From IMG/VR virus record IMGVR_UViG_3300034198_009439, positions 1 to 64,000 of that record: a DNA stretch of 64,000 bases; one strand, 5' to 3'. Made by a program: the position numbers and the translations under genes. How positions within the stretch are numbered: position 1 is the first letter of the stretch; every line of letters begins with the position of its first letter. Shown here one piece after another: positions 1 through 8,101 of the stretch. The notes below the pieces were generated by a model that had not been told where the DNA came from, ran no database searches, and saw only the letters and a list, made by a program, of their open reading frames with translations. Source of the DNA: a virus.

Positions 1-400
1 GCAGCATCACTAGCTGTTAATTTTTGTTCTTGTACCCAACTAGTTCCGTTATATCTATATACATACGCACTACCAGCATCAGTAAATCCACTATGATCGT
101 TGTAAGCTGATCCAACTACAATAAGATCACCACTTATACTTACTGAATTTCCAAAAATATCACTTTCAGCGGCATCACTAGCTGTTAATTTTTGTTCTTG
201 TACCCAACTAGTTCCGTTATATCTATATACATACGCACTACCAGCATCAGTAACTCCGCTATGATCGTCGTTTGTTGATCCAACTACTATTACATTACCA
301 CTTATACTTACTGAATATCCAAAATAATCACTACCAGCAGCATCACTAGCTATAATTTTTCTTTCTGTGTATTTGTATTTAATAGTTTCAAAACTACTAT
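1..400. repeat. 168-bp tandem coding repeats
   Basis: Copies begin at 1, 169 and 337 with an exact 168-bp period, marked by the string GC(A/G)GCATCACTAGCT. The first two copies are nearly identical in DNA, including silent positions; the third is cut short by the N-terminal region of the protein. The period equals 56 codons, so copy number can change without breaking the frame. The array probably continues left of the window. Confidence 0.85.
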
Positions 401-431
401 AAGAACTTGCGGCTAAAAGTGATCCAGACAT
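1..431 (-). CDS. FG-GAP repeat (beta-propeller) protein, C-terminal part outside window
   Basis: The minus strand is open from an ATG at 429-431 to the window edge (143 codons seen). After about 30 residues it reads as tandem 56-residue blocks of the form ASDAA-x-SD-x-FG-x-SVSISG-x-x-IVVGS, then DAGSAYVYRYNGTSWVQEQ. These are FG-GAP/integrin-alpha-like blades of a beta-propeller, a fold common in phage fibre and adhesin proteins. AAGG about 8 bases upstream of the ATG is a ribosome-binding site, and ACTAAATATA at 447-456 (minus) resembles the late promoter motif of this phage. A role as a surface or tail adhesin is inference. The giant protein at 31057 carries a similar propeller segment. The far end of the gene is not visible. 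Confidence 0.8.
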   Translation of the reverse strand, partial: MSGSLLAASSYSSFETIKYKYTERKIIASDAAGSDYFGYSVSISGNVIVVGSTNDDHSGVTDAGSAYVYRYNGTSWVQEQKLTASDAAESDIFGNSVSISGDLIVVGSAYNDHSGFTDAGSAYVYRYNGTSWVQEQKLTASDA

Positions 432-605
432 TTTTTTACCTTATACTATATTTAGTACACAAATAAAAAGAGGAACCATCTCTGATCCCTCTAGTCTTCC
501 CATCCCGATTGTGAAGATACAGTATTTATTCCGTTTGACCAAAATAATTGATTTAACATGACGGATTGTGTATTTTGATATATATTATAGAAAGCAGATA
601 CGTCC

Positions 606-2063
606 ATGCGTGATCAAGTACTTGAAATTATTAATAATCATCCGAAACACTATAGTTTACTGATTAAACGAAACACTGCTCTACATAATTGGGTAAAAGA
701 TAACTCGCAGATTGATTGCGATCATTTTCCAACTATGATTTACAGCGCTGTATACGGAGTTAATCCAATCTGTAATAATAATAAGCTAAAAAAGCTAACA
801 AGATGGTCAAGTGGGCTTGTTAACTGCGGCGCGGCAAATGTCTGTGCGTGTACTAAAGCTGATATCTCTAAAAATGTAAGCACGACTAAACAAAATTATA
901 GTGAGCGGCGCAAAACAGAAATAGAAGACAAAAGAAAAAGCACAATGCTGCTCAATTACGGGGTTGAATATAACAGTCAGCGTGAATCAGTAAAGACAAT
1001 ATTAAAAACATCAAAATTAAAAGAGCATCAATTCAACACATTAATTGATCGTGACTGGTTACAGCGTGAATATGTTGATAACAAACGAACCGCAGTTGAT
1101 ATTGCGAAAGAATTAGATTGTCACGATAGTGCGGTTAGACGATATGTAGCACTACACGGATTTGAAGTTAGAAATTACAGTCTTCGTAGCTCACAAGAAT
1201 CAATGATTTGTCGTTGGCTAGATCAGCATAATATCAACTATGAGTTTTGTAACAGAACTGTATTAAATGGATCAGAAATAGATATATACATACCAACTCA
1301 TAATTTGGGCATTGAAGTTAATGGGTTGTTGTATCATAGTTATAATCCCAATTCCTTTCATATTCTGAGACAAAAAACTCAAAAAGAAGAACGAACGAGA
1401 CATCTAAATAAAACTTTACTAGCCTCAGAAAAACAAATTCAATTACTACACTTCAATGATCATCAAATAAAAAATAAATGGGATATCGTAACCAACATAC
1501 TGTCAAGTAAATTAAAGTTACAAAATAAAATATGGGCTAGAGAATGCGAAATTATAGAAGTTAATTCTGCTGAGCAACGAGAATTTTTTAATCGTGTTCA
1601 TATTCAAGGATGGGTAGCAGCAAAAAAAGCGTATGGACTATACTACAACGATAAGTTAGTTCAATGTATTAGTGTTGGAAATAATCGGTATCGTTCTAAT
1701 GAGTTAGAGATTTTAAGATTCGCTAGTGAAATGAATACTACGGTAGTTGGCGGATTGAGTAGATTACTAAAACATATTCAATCAATATTCTCAAATATCA
1801 CTATAACAACTTACTGTGATAGAGATATCAGTAACGGTAACGGGTATATCAGCGCTGGATTTAAAATTATTGAGTATACTAAACCTGGATATTTTTGGAC
1901 TGACGGCACAGAGATTATTAGTAGATACAAAACTCAGAAGACTCAATTAAGTAAATGGCTACCGCAATACAATCCTAATGAGAGTGAAAGTGTAAATATG
2001 TTTCGTGCTGGGTATCTTAGATATTGGAATACTGGTAATGTAGTATTACGCTATGAGAAATGA
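606..2063 (+). CDS. Free-standing homing endonuclease, Vsr-like / PD-(D/E)XK type
   Basis: The 485-residue protein has a Cys-rich N-terminal segment (VNPICNNN, LVNCGAANVCACTK), a helix-turn-helix-like stretch (TAVDIAKELDCHDSAVRRYV, about residues 162-181) and then a very-short-patch-repair-like nuclease core, with E-x-DIYIP and LGIEVNGLLYHS near residues 226-246. This layout fits phage homing endonucleases of the EDxHD/Vsr-fold group. It sits alone on the plus strand between a fibre-like gene and the capsid gene, both on the minus strand, which is typical of a mobile gene. Family-level function would be cutting a cognate site in a related genome to spread itself. The C-terminal 200 residues look like a further conserved domain of unknown role. 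The exact cleavage site cannot be read from the sequence. Confidence 0.7.
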   Translation: MRDQVLEIINNHPKHYSLLIKRNTALHNWVKDNSQIDCDHFPTMIYSAVYGVNPICNNNKLKKLTRWSSGLVNCGAANVCACTKADISKNVSTTKQNYSERRKTEIEDKRKSTMLLNYGVEYNSQRESVKTILKTSKLKEHQFNTLIDRDWLQREYVDNKRTAVDIAKELDCHDSAVRRYVALHGFEVRNYSLRSSQESMICRWLDQHNINYEFCNRTVLNGSEIDIYIPTHNLGIEVNGLLYHSYNPNSFHILRQKTQKEERTRHLNKTLLASEKQIQLLHFNDHQIKNKWDIVTNILSSKLKLQNKIWARECEIIEVNSAEQREFFNRVHIQGWVAAKKAYGLYYNDKLVQCISVGNNRYRSNELEILRFASEMNTTVVGGLSRLLKHIQSIFSNITITTYCDRDISNGNGYISAGFKIIEYTKPGYFWTDGTEIISRYKTQKTQLSKWLPQYNPNESESVNMFRAGYLRYWNTGNVVLRYEK

Positions 2064-2087
2064 AAAAGGGACCCGAAGGTCCCTTTT
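2064..2087. terminator. Bidirectional intrinsic terminator
   Basis: A perfect 10-bp stem (AAAAGGGACC at 2064-2073 with GGTCCCTTTT at 2078-2087) closes a CGAA tetraloop. It lies between the convergent endonuclease and capsid genes. The A-run and T-run on the two sides let it serve both strands. Confidence 0.88.
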
Positions 2088-2105
2088 GTGTGATGTATTC
2101 CAATA

Positions 2106-3302
2106 TTATTGGAATGTAACATTGGAAATGTTAATTTCGCCAACGTAGTCGGCGGCATTGCCAAAACTGCTTGCGGTATTGGTAAGCTCAACGTAGCCAT
2201 AACGTGTCATAAATGATACGACTGGCTCAAATGTTGCTGGGTCTAGAACAACACCACTGCTCATCAATGGGATGTATGGGCAGTAGAACGCTGCGGCATC
2301 AGTTTCTGAAGAACCCTTGTAACCAACTAGTACAGGAGTTGAATCAGAAGCGTAGCTGTCAACGAATACGCGCATAGCGTTGTTTAGTGTACCAACTAGC
2401 TTGGTGTTAGTTGGAGCCTCAAATGTGCCCTCTGTTGTACGAGCGAAAGCACTTGTTGTAGCACTTTGTAGAACAGTTAGAGCTTGACTACTTACAACAG
2501 CCCAGTTACCAGCGCCACGACGAGTACGCTGAGCAATTAGGTTAGCAACACGATTGATTAGAACAGCTAGAGCAGCGTGTTCGTCACCAACGAATGTAGC
2601 GGTACCACTTACGGTAGCCTGGTTGTATGTGAACTCAGTAGCAGCAAGACTGCGTAGTGATAGGAGAATTTCCTGATCAATTTCAGCAGTGATTTCTTGT
2701 GCTAGAGCGGCCATGATTTCAGCTTCAACGTCGATGCCGTGCTGTGACTGTGCGTCTTGAGCGGCTTCGAATGTCCAGCGAGCTTGTAACTTGCGTGACT
2801 TGGCTTCAACAGCCTGACGTAGAATCTGAACGCTGATTTGCTTACCGCCATTGCCTTCTAGTGAGGCTGTATCAGCACCAGTGTATGCGCTTGTAGAAGC
2901 GGCGCCACTAGCGGTGCGTGAGTAAGCCTGAGCAATCTTGAATGGGCTTAGTGCCTCTTCGCCAGCCTGTACACTTGTAGCTGCTGCGCTGTTGTCTGTT
3001 AGACTGTTAGCGTAGCGAACACGTAGTGTGTGAATCTGACCAACTGGTCCTGTCATTGGCTGAACGCCTACCAATTCGTTAGCAATAACGGTTGGCATAA
3101 CACGACGAATAACTGGTAGAATTACACGATTTAGTGTAGCAATGTTACCAGCTACGGTTGTACCAGCTGAACTTTCAGCTAGTAGCTGCTTGCGAGTGTT
3201 TTCAAGAATAACACCCATCATTGAACGACGAGTTCCTTGGAGACCTTCTAGGAGGGCTTCCTTTGTTTCGCCCCAACGGCTCTCTAATAGTACTTTTGAC
3301 AT
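2106..3302 (-). CDS. 23: Major capsid protein (T4 gp23 family)
   Basis: This 398-residue protein forms the hexameric head shell. The segment ANELVGVQPMTGPVGQIHTL (about residues 74-93) is a signature of T4-type capsid proteins. A likely prohead-protease site, LAE then S, lies at residues 41-44, so the mature protein would start at Ser44; this matches the (L/I)xE rule of gp21. The C-terminal half has the expected MTRYGYVELTN-like ending. A strong AAGGAG lies 9 bases before the ATG. It follows the scaffold gene in the conserved order 20-(67)-(68)-21-22-23. It is shorter than T4 gp23 (521 residues), as in marine T4 relatives. Late expression is expected. Confidence 0.95.
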   Translation of the reverse strand: MSKVLLESRWGETKEALLEGLQGTRRSMMGVILENTRKQLLAESSAGTTVAGNIATLNRVILPVIRRVMPTVIANELVGVQPMTGPVGQIHTLRVRYANSLTDNSAAATSVQAGEEALSPFKIAQAYSRTASGAASTSAYTGADTASLEGNGGKQISVQILRQAVEAKSRKLQARWTFEAAQDAQSQHGIDVEAEIMAALAQEITAEIDQEILLSLRSLAATEFTYNQATVSGTATFVGDEHAALAVLINRVANLIAQRTRRGAGNWAVVSSQALTVLQSATTSAFARTTEGTFEAPTNTKLVGTLNNAMRVFVDSYASDSTPVLVGYKGSSETDAAAFYCPYIPLMSSGVVLDPATFEPVVSFMTRYGYVELTNTASSFGNAADYVGEINISNVTFQ

Positions 3303-3330
3303 TTATTTAATCTCCTTATTAATGTCTGTA

Positions 3331-4431
3331 TTAAAGCCCTGCCAGACGCTTGAAAGCGATCAGATTTTCTTGATCTTCACCCTCAATTTCTGTTTTCTTG
3401 GCAGATTTATCACCAGTCACAACACTTTCGGCAATTACTTGTTTCTTTTCAGCAACAGATTTGCTTTTACCATTGTTTAATACGGCTGGTAGATACTTAT
3501 CAAAAGCGTACTTTAGCTTTGGTGTTTGTACGCTTTCTAGTAAATTACGCATTACTTCGGACTTTTCTTCATTTAGTGTACCTAACAATTCTGTCATGGT
3601 ACGCTCACGTAGATTAGATTCCTTAATAATACGAACTTCACGTTCCTTTGATTCAACCAATTTCTTGGCTGTACTAACTTGCGTGGCAGATTCGGCTAAT
3701 TGTTTATCCTTTTTAGCTAATTGTGCTTGTAATTTACGTACTTCAGCTTTCTCATTGAGATGTGTAGCACCAAATTCAGCAGCAAACGCTTCAAATAAAC
3801 GACGACCAAAGGCACTCTCACGAGCAACTTTAATGTCTTCCTTCAATTGTCCGATTTCACCCTTTAACTGTCTAGTAACATTTTGGTTGAGCTTTTTGGC
3901 ACTTTCAACAATAAAATTTTGTTTGAGTGATTCCAATTGTGTTCTTGCTTCGGCTACTAGTTTAACTTTAGCCTCAACTACCGCACGCTTGTCTTGCTCA
4001 AATTCTTTGATTTCACGAGATAGAGCGTTCACTACGAACTTCTCTAGTTTACCACGGCCTTCCATTTGTGTTTTACGATCTGTACGTAATTCACGAATTT
4101 CTTCTGCCAATTTGGTTACCATGAACTCATTGAATTTTTTAGCAGCTTCTTGTAGTCGTGTTTGAGCACGAACTCTGTCTTCATTCATTGCTTTGCGTTC
4201 CTCGCGAAACTCGGCAATTTCTGCTGCTAATCCTGATGATACCATTTTGTCAAGGGCTTCTACCATCACATTTTTATCGTGCTCGTACTTGTTAGCGAAT
4301 TCTTCACGCAATTCAGCACGAACTTGTTCACGAGCCTCGTTTAACTTTGACTGCCAAGCTTCGTTAATAGCCTGAGCAGTTTCGCTATTAACGATTCCGC
4401 TTTCTAGTAATGGTTTGATAGCATCTAGCAT
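3331..4431 (-). CDS. 22: Prohead core scaffolding protein (T4 gp22-like)
   Basis: The 366-residue protein is almost wholly charged alpha-helix with long heptad stretches (residues about 25-290) rich in Glu, Lys, Arg and Ala, as expected for the internal core around which the capsid assembles. The segment ESAFGRRLFEAFAAEFGA, followed by HLNE, is a recognisable gp22-family landmark. It lies 28 bases upstream of the capsid gene and just after the protease gene, the T4 position of gene 22. In T4 the scaffold is degraded by gp21 during maturation. Assignment rests on position, composition and this landmark. The ATG at 4431 is preceded by GGGGA. Confidence 0.87.
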   Translation of the reverse strand: MLDAIKPLLESGIVNSETAQAINEAWQSKLNEAREQVRAELREEFANKYEHDKNVMVEALDKMVSSGLAAEIAEFREERKAMNEDRVRAQTRLQEAAKKFNEFMVTKLAEEIRELRTDRKTQMEGRGKLEKFVVNALSREIKEFEQDKRAVVEAKVKLVAEARTQLESLKQNFIVESAKKLNQNVTRQLKGEIGQLKEDIKVARESAFGRRLFEAFAAEFGATHLNEKAEVRKLQAQLAKKDKQLAESATQVSTAKKLVESKEREVRIIKESNLRERTMTELLGTLNEEKSEVMRNLLESVQTPKLKYAFDKYLPAVLNNGKSKSVAEKKQVIAESVVTGDKSAKKTEIEGEDQENLIAFKRLAGL

Positions 4432-4445
4432 AATATGCTTTCCCC

Positions 4446-5081
4446 TTATTTAATTTTCAAATCCTTGATGAGTCTCATTACTTCCTCACGCAAGTATTTT
4501 TGAACACGAGCATCATTACCAGCATCTTTAATGTTATCCAACACACGATGACCACCACGCATGTTCATTAAACCTTCGTATATGGCCTTTGGATAAGCAT
4601 TTGGAGCGCTGGGCTGAGCCACAATGTCCACGGTTACAATCTCAAAGTCACTAACTTTGCCAGAAGAATCGTCAACGTTACCGCTTCCTCTGCTACTGAC
4701 TCCAAGTTTGACTCCACTTTCCAACATAGTGCTAACTAATTGCCCCATTGGAGTAGGTAGAATTTTTAATTTTCCAAAGCCATTGGGTCCATCCATCCAC
4801 ATATTACTAATAAGATGACTTACCCGATCCAAATTAATTTTAAGATCGTCTGGGTGATCTACTTCACCCAATACACTGTTTCCTTCGGAAATTTGTTTGT
4901 TTAAATCTTCAACGGCTCTTTGAATTTCAGCAACGGGATAAACACGCTCATTAGCGTTGCGTACCCCGCCCTGAATGAAGATGCCCTTCATATAGAGCGC
5001 CTTCTGTTCACCTTCTTTGACACTTTCAACGACCATGCTAGCACGATCAAATGTCAAATTTTCTTTTAGATACAAAGCCAT
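4446..5081 (-). CDS. 21: Prohead core protein protease (T4 gp21-like)
   Basis: This 211-residue serine protease of the herpesvirus-assemblin-like fold cuts scaffold, core and capsid proteins at (I/L)xE sites. The N-terminal domain has YMKGIFIQGGVRNANERVYP. Likely catalytic residues are His76 in GEVDHPDD and Ser129 or Ser130 in LGVSSRGSG, followed by the conserved DFEIVTVDIVAQPSAP. Length is close to T4 gp21 (212 residues). It lies between the acidic core protein and scaffold genes. Its likely extra substrates in this genome are the V(A/T)E-motif proteins at 54704-64000. Confidence 0.93.
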   Translation of the reverse strand: MALYLKENLTFDRASMVVESVKEGEQKALYMKGIFIQGGVRNANERVYPVAEIQRAVEDLNKQISEGNSVLGEVDHPDDLKINLDRVSHLISNMWMDGPNGFGKLKILPTPMGQLVSTMLESGVKLGVSSRGSGNVDDSSGKVSDFEIVTVDIVAQPSAPNAYPKAIYEGLMNMRGGHRVLDNIKDAGNDARVQKYLREEVMRLIKDLKIK

Positions 5082-5093
5082 TTTATCTAAATC

Positions 5094-5957
5094 TTACTTA
5101 ACTATTCTTTTAGTAGCTTTTTTGGATTCTGCTACTGGGCTCTTAGCCTTGTGATCTTCGTTCTTTGGCGTAGGAGCGGCTTCGCCCTGTCCCTTAGATA
5201 ACTTGCCTGCGCCAGCAACAGTGTTCTTGAATGAACCAGCGCCTGGCAGATTACCTTGACCCTTTGTGTAAGCATTGCTTGGGGCTTTTGGACCGGTTGG
5301 AACAGACTCTGTGCCTTGAGTATGAACTGGCTTAACGTGTGCGCCAACTGAACCTTTTCCGCCAGCATTAGCAGCTACTGGGCTCTTAGCCTTGTGATCT
5401 TCGTGCTTTGCTTTAGGAGCAGCTTGTAGATCAACGCTTTCCATAACTTCTTCTGAATCTTCTTCATCGGACATTGGCGCTGGCTCTTCTTCATCACCGC
5501 CATGCATCATTGACTCAAATTCGGCCATTAATTCGTCTAGCTTGTCTTCTAGATTCATAATGTCGTCTTTTGTTGCTGGCTCGCCCTCAGACTCATCGTC
5601 CATGTCCATTTCTTCGTCTTCTTCGTCGTCCATGTCCATTTCGCCGTCAGCCGATTCTTCATCGTCCATGTCCATTTCGTCGTCCATGTCCATTTCGTCG
5701 TCAGCCGATTCTTCGTCGCCCATGTCCATTCCGTCATCCATGTCCATTTCGTCATCGGCTTCCATCATGTCGTCACTGCCAACAGATTCTGCTTCTAGTT
5801 CGCGGTATAGATCGCCTACACGTGGCTCTTCGTCCATTAAACTTTCATAGATTGCGCGACTTTGCTCAACGACAATCTCATGAAATAATTGTTCTGCTCG
5901 TTCTTGATCCTCGTTTAAAATTAGATCAATTAACTTTTCATATTTTGCTGTAGACAT
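5094..5957 (-). CDS. Acidic prohead core protein (T4 gp68 position)
   Basis: The 287-residue protein starts with a short helical domain (KYEKLIDLILNEDQERAEQL) resembling the N-terminus of T4-type core proteins. It then has a long acidic tract of MDMDDE/ESADDE repeats (about residues 65-125) and a Gly/Pro/Lys-rich tail in which HKAKSPVA occurs twice (about residues 190 and 270). LEAES near residue 55 fits a gp21 cut site. It occupies the slot of T4 gene 68 between the portal-side small gene and gene 21. A core or scaffold role is inferred from position and composition. AAAGGAG lies before the ATG, and TTAAATACT at 5990-5998 (minus) is a possible late promoter. Confidence 0.72.
   Translation of the reverse strand: MSTAKYEKLIDLILNEDQERAEQLFHEIVVEQSRAIYESLMDEEPRVGDLYRELEAESVGSDDMMEADDEMDMDDGMDMGDEESADDEMDMDDEMDMDDEESADGEMDMDDEEDEEMDMDDESEGEPATKDDIMNLEDKLDELMAEFESMMHGGDEEEPAPMSDEEDSEEVMESVDLQAAPKAKHEDHKAKSPVAANAGGKGSVGAHVKPVHTQGTESVPTGPKAPSNAYTKGQGNLPGAGSFKNTVAGAGKLSKGQGEAAPTPKNEDHKAKSPVAESKKATKRIVK
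5590..5765. repeat. Low-complexity repeat coding for MDMDDE
   Basis: Tandem and interspersed copies of CATGTCCATTTCGTCGTC and close variants encode the acidic core protein repeat. Copies share silent positions, which points to recent slippage or unequal recombination. Long open frames on the opposite strand and in the third frame here are by-products of this repeat. Confidence 0.8.
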
Positions 5958-6071
5958 TTTTTCTCCTTTAGGTAAATGGCTTTGCGTTGAGTATTTAACG
6001 CATAGACAAAAAAACAGCGTAATAACTGCTGTTTTTTTACATTTTTGTGTAAATTTGAGATATTCTAAAGT

Positions 6072-6293
6072 TTATAGACCTGGACCAGCTGCTGGTGGGC
6101 TATACTGCTGTCTAATCTTTTTGAGATTTTTTGCTCTCTCGTAAGCAGACACTTCATTCATACGACGAATTTTATTTATGGCCGATAGCGTTAATCTAGT
6201 CTTGCGGCTTTCCAACCAACGTGCTTGACTGTTATCAGCTTCAACGTCTTGATAATTTGTTGGAACTTTATCGTAAAATTCTAAGAGTAACAT
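6072..6293 (-). CDS. Small basic head protein (T4 gp67 position)
   Basis: I start this gene at the ATG at 6291-6293 (73 residues, MLLLEFYDKVPTNYQDVEAD), because the longer open frame would overlap the portal gene by about 50 bases. The product is basic and helical with a Pro-rich end. It sits between the portal gene and the acidic core gene, where T4 has the 80-residue core protein gp67. A GATAAATA string at 6299-6306 (minus) is very close to the start. Sequence similarity to gp67 is not evident to me, so the role is positional inference. Confidence 0.6.
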   Translation of the reverse strand: MLLLEFYDKVPTNYQDVEADNSQARWLESRKTRLTLSAINKIRRMNEVSAYERAKNLKKIRQQYSPPAAGPGL

Positions 6294-6306
6294 AAATCTA
6301 TTTATC

Positions 6307-8073
6307 TTAAACTGGCGGAGGAACTGCTGCTGGACCACCAGCTTCACCTGGTGTAGCAACCGGGGCAGTCGTTTCTGGAGGAAGTCCTAGTTGCTGCTCG
6401 GCACCCTCTGGCGGAACATTTTCGGCAGTTTCTAAATCGCCTTCAATATCACTAGTGCTTAGACCAATACTACGAAGATCGGTTCCTTTTGCTTCTGTTT
6501 CCTCATCTTCTGGTTTGCTACGCTCTTCATGCCACAACTTCTCATTTTCTTTAATCTCTTCTTGGCTTAGACCCAAGAATCGTTTCATAGCAAATCTAGT
6601 ACTCATATAGGGCAATTGAGAAACAGAACCAAACACGTTTACTCTAACTTGATCTATTTCACTTTGACGATAAGCGGCAAAATTTTGGGGAGGATTAAAA
6701 GCTAAGTCAAACAGACCAGCATCTATATTGAATCCACGCCAACGCAAGAACAATTTAAATTCTTCATTTAATTTACGAGCCATGTAACTCTGTAATCTTT
6801 CGCAGTACTGATTGAATCTATATTCTTGTATAAGTGCTGTTCCTACCTTGCCATCAACTAATGGACGCTCACTATCTTCTGGTCCAGTAGGTAAATAACT
6901 ACTTGGAACTCGCAGACCACGAGCAAGACGATTATTGAAATATTTCAGATCGTCAATTTCTCCAAGATTGCTTCCGCCCGCCAGAGTAGTAACATCACTT
7001 CCACGACCGTCTGCGGTAACTGGAAAGAAGTAGTCCTCATTTATGGAAAGTGGATTGTATGTGGCATCTAGCATGCTTTGACCACCGTGTACGCTGGGTA
7101 TACGACGTTGATGTATTTCGTCTTTAATTCTATTGACGAATGCCATAGCTAGATGACTAGGCATATTTCCTACGTCAATTTTAAATATTCTACGCTCAGG
7201 AGCACGTTGAACACGATAAATTAAGATAGCATCTTCTAACAATTCTTTTTGTTTATATACTTTAAATATGTTTTCTAGTATGCTTTGACCAAACGGCCAG
7301 TATCTATCTAGCCCTTCAGTTAAACTAAGATGCACAACGTGTTTTGCGTCAATGGCACTTTCATTTATACCTAAGCTAAATCTACTGCCAGTGGTTCCAT
7401 ACGGCTCATTTGGAACAGTGTAGCTGTAAGGAGCACTGTATCCAGCAGTTGGTGGTTGTGCTTGAAAGTCAGTGGTGGTTTTTTCTGCTACAGTTAAATT
7501 TTGTAAATTTGGATTAATATCCTTCAGCACATACTGTTCTGGTTCTTTGCCTTCGCTTTCATTTACTATGACTTTAACTACCTTAGTCATATCAACCCAA
7601 TATAGTTTGAAATTTTCTGGGTCGCGAACAAATACCTGATCACCGTACTTTACAGTGTTTCTAAATATTTTGAAGATTCTGGTGTTCATTTCATTTAGAT
7701 TACACCATTGCTGTAGTTGTTTGCTTATTAAATCAACTTCAGTAGTAGTTGGCTCTTCGTGAAACTGAATCTCAAATGGAGTTTTGTTATGTTCATTTTT
7801 TTGAGTACTAAACTCCGATAGTATATCAAGACAAGCATTTATTTCTGGGTCAACGTCCATCATTTCATACTGATTGTAACGCTCAATACGATTTGGGTGT
7901 CCTGTGTAAACTTCTGGCAGTCTACTTTGATAGTTTCTAAACGCAAATTCGTTTGACCAACCACCAGTTGGTTCCTTACCCATACCAGCATTCCAAGCTC
8001 CAGTATTACTATTGTTGCCGCTTATCGGACTTAATGCTCCGTGTATGTTTGTAAATTTGCGTTTGTACGTCAT
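6307..8073 (-). CDS. 20: Portal vertex protein (T4 gp20 family)
   Basis: The 588-residue protein forms the dodecameric portal through which DNA enters and leaves the head. Landmarks are YNQYEMMDVDPEINACLDIL near residue 65, the stretch KVYKQKELLEDAILIYRVQR with APERRIFKIDVGNMP after it near residues 265-305, and LPTGPEDSERPLVDGKVGTA near residues 395-414. All are typical of gp20 of T4 relatives. The C-terminus is a Pro/Ala/Glu-rich tail. It is the first gene of the head block reading leftwards. CTAAATACT at 8093-8101 (minus) lies about 20 bases before the ATG and resembles the late promoter. Confidence 0.95.
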   Translation of the reverse strand: MTYKRKFTNIHGALSPISGNNSNTGAWNAGMGKEPTGGWSNEFAFRNYQSRLPEVYTGHPNRIERYNQYEMMDVDPEINACLDILSEFSTQKNEHNKTPFEIQFHEEPTTTEVDLISKQLQQWCNLNEMNTRIFKIFRNTVKYGDQVFVRDPENFKLYWVDMTKVVKVIVNESEGKEPEQYVLKDINPNLQNLTVAEKTTTDFQAQPPTAGYSAPYSYTVPNEPYGTTGSRFSLGINESAIDAKHVVHLSLTEGLDRYWPFGQSILENIFKVYKQKELLEDAILIYRVQRAPERRIFKIDVGNMPSHLAMAFVNRIKDEIHQRRIPSVHGGQSMLDATYNPLSINEDYFFPVTADGRGSDVTTLAGGSNLGEIDDLKYFNNRLARGLRVPSSYLPTGPEDSERPLVDGKVGTALIQEYRFNQYCERLQSYMARKLNEEFKLFLRWRGFNIDAGLFDLAFNPPQNFAAYRQSEIDQVRVNVFGSVSQLPYMSTRFAMKRFLGLSQEEIKENEKLWHEERSKPEDEETEAKGTDLRSIGLSTSDIEGDLETAENVPPEGAEQQLGLPPETTAPVATPGEAGGPAAVPPPV

Positions 8074-8092
8074 TGTTATGATACCAGTTATA

Positions 8093-8101
8093 GTATTTAG
8101 C
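8093..8101 (-). promoter_or_regulatory. Late-promoter-like motif before portal gene
   Basis: CTAAATACT on the minus strand lies 20 bases before the portal ATG. It matches the ATAAATACT-type motif found before many structural genes here. It overlaps the stop of the tape measure gene. Confidence 0.45.

Noticed and set aside
1-400. CRISPR-like array
   Set aside because: The repeats are 168 bp, contiguous and coding for FG-GAP blades, with no short repeats and unique spacers.
3398-4165. Long open frame on the plus strand opposite the scaffold gene
   Set aside because: It mirrors the highly charged, helical codon use of gp22 on the other strand; it has no start signal and Ser/Asn/Leu-rich nonsense composition.
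5542-5953. Two plus-strand frames and one alternate minus frame over the acidic repeat
   Set aside because: They are by-products of the MDMDDE DNA repeat, giving Ser-rich, Pro/Arg-rich and Trp/Thr-rich low-complexity translations.
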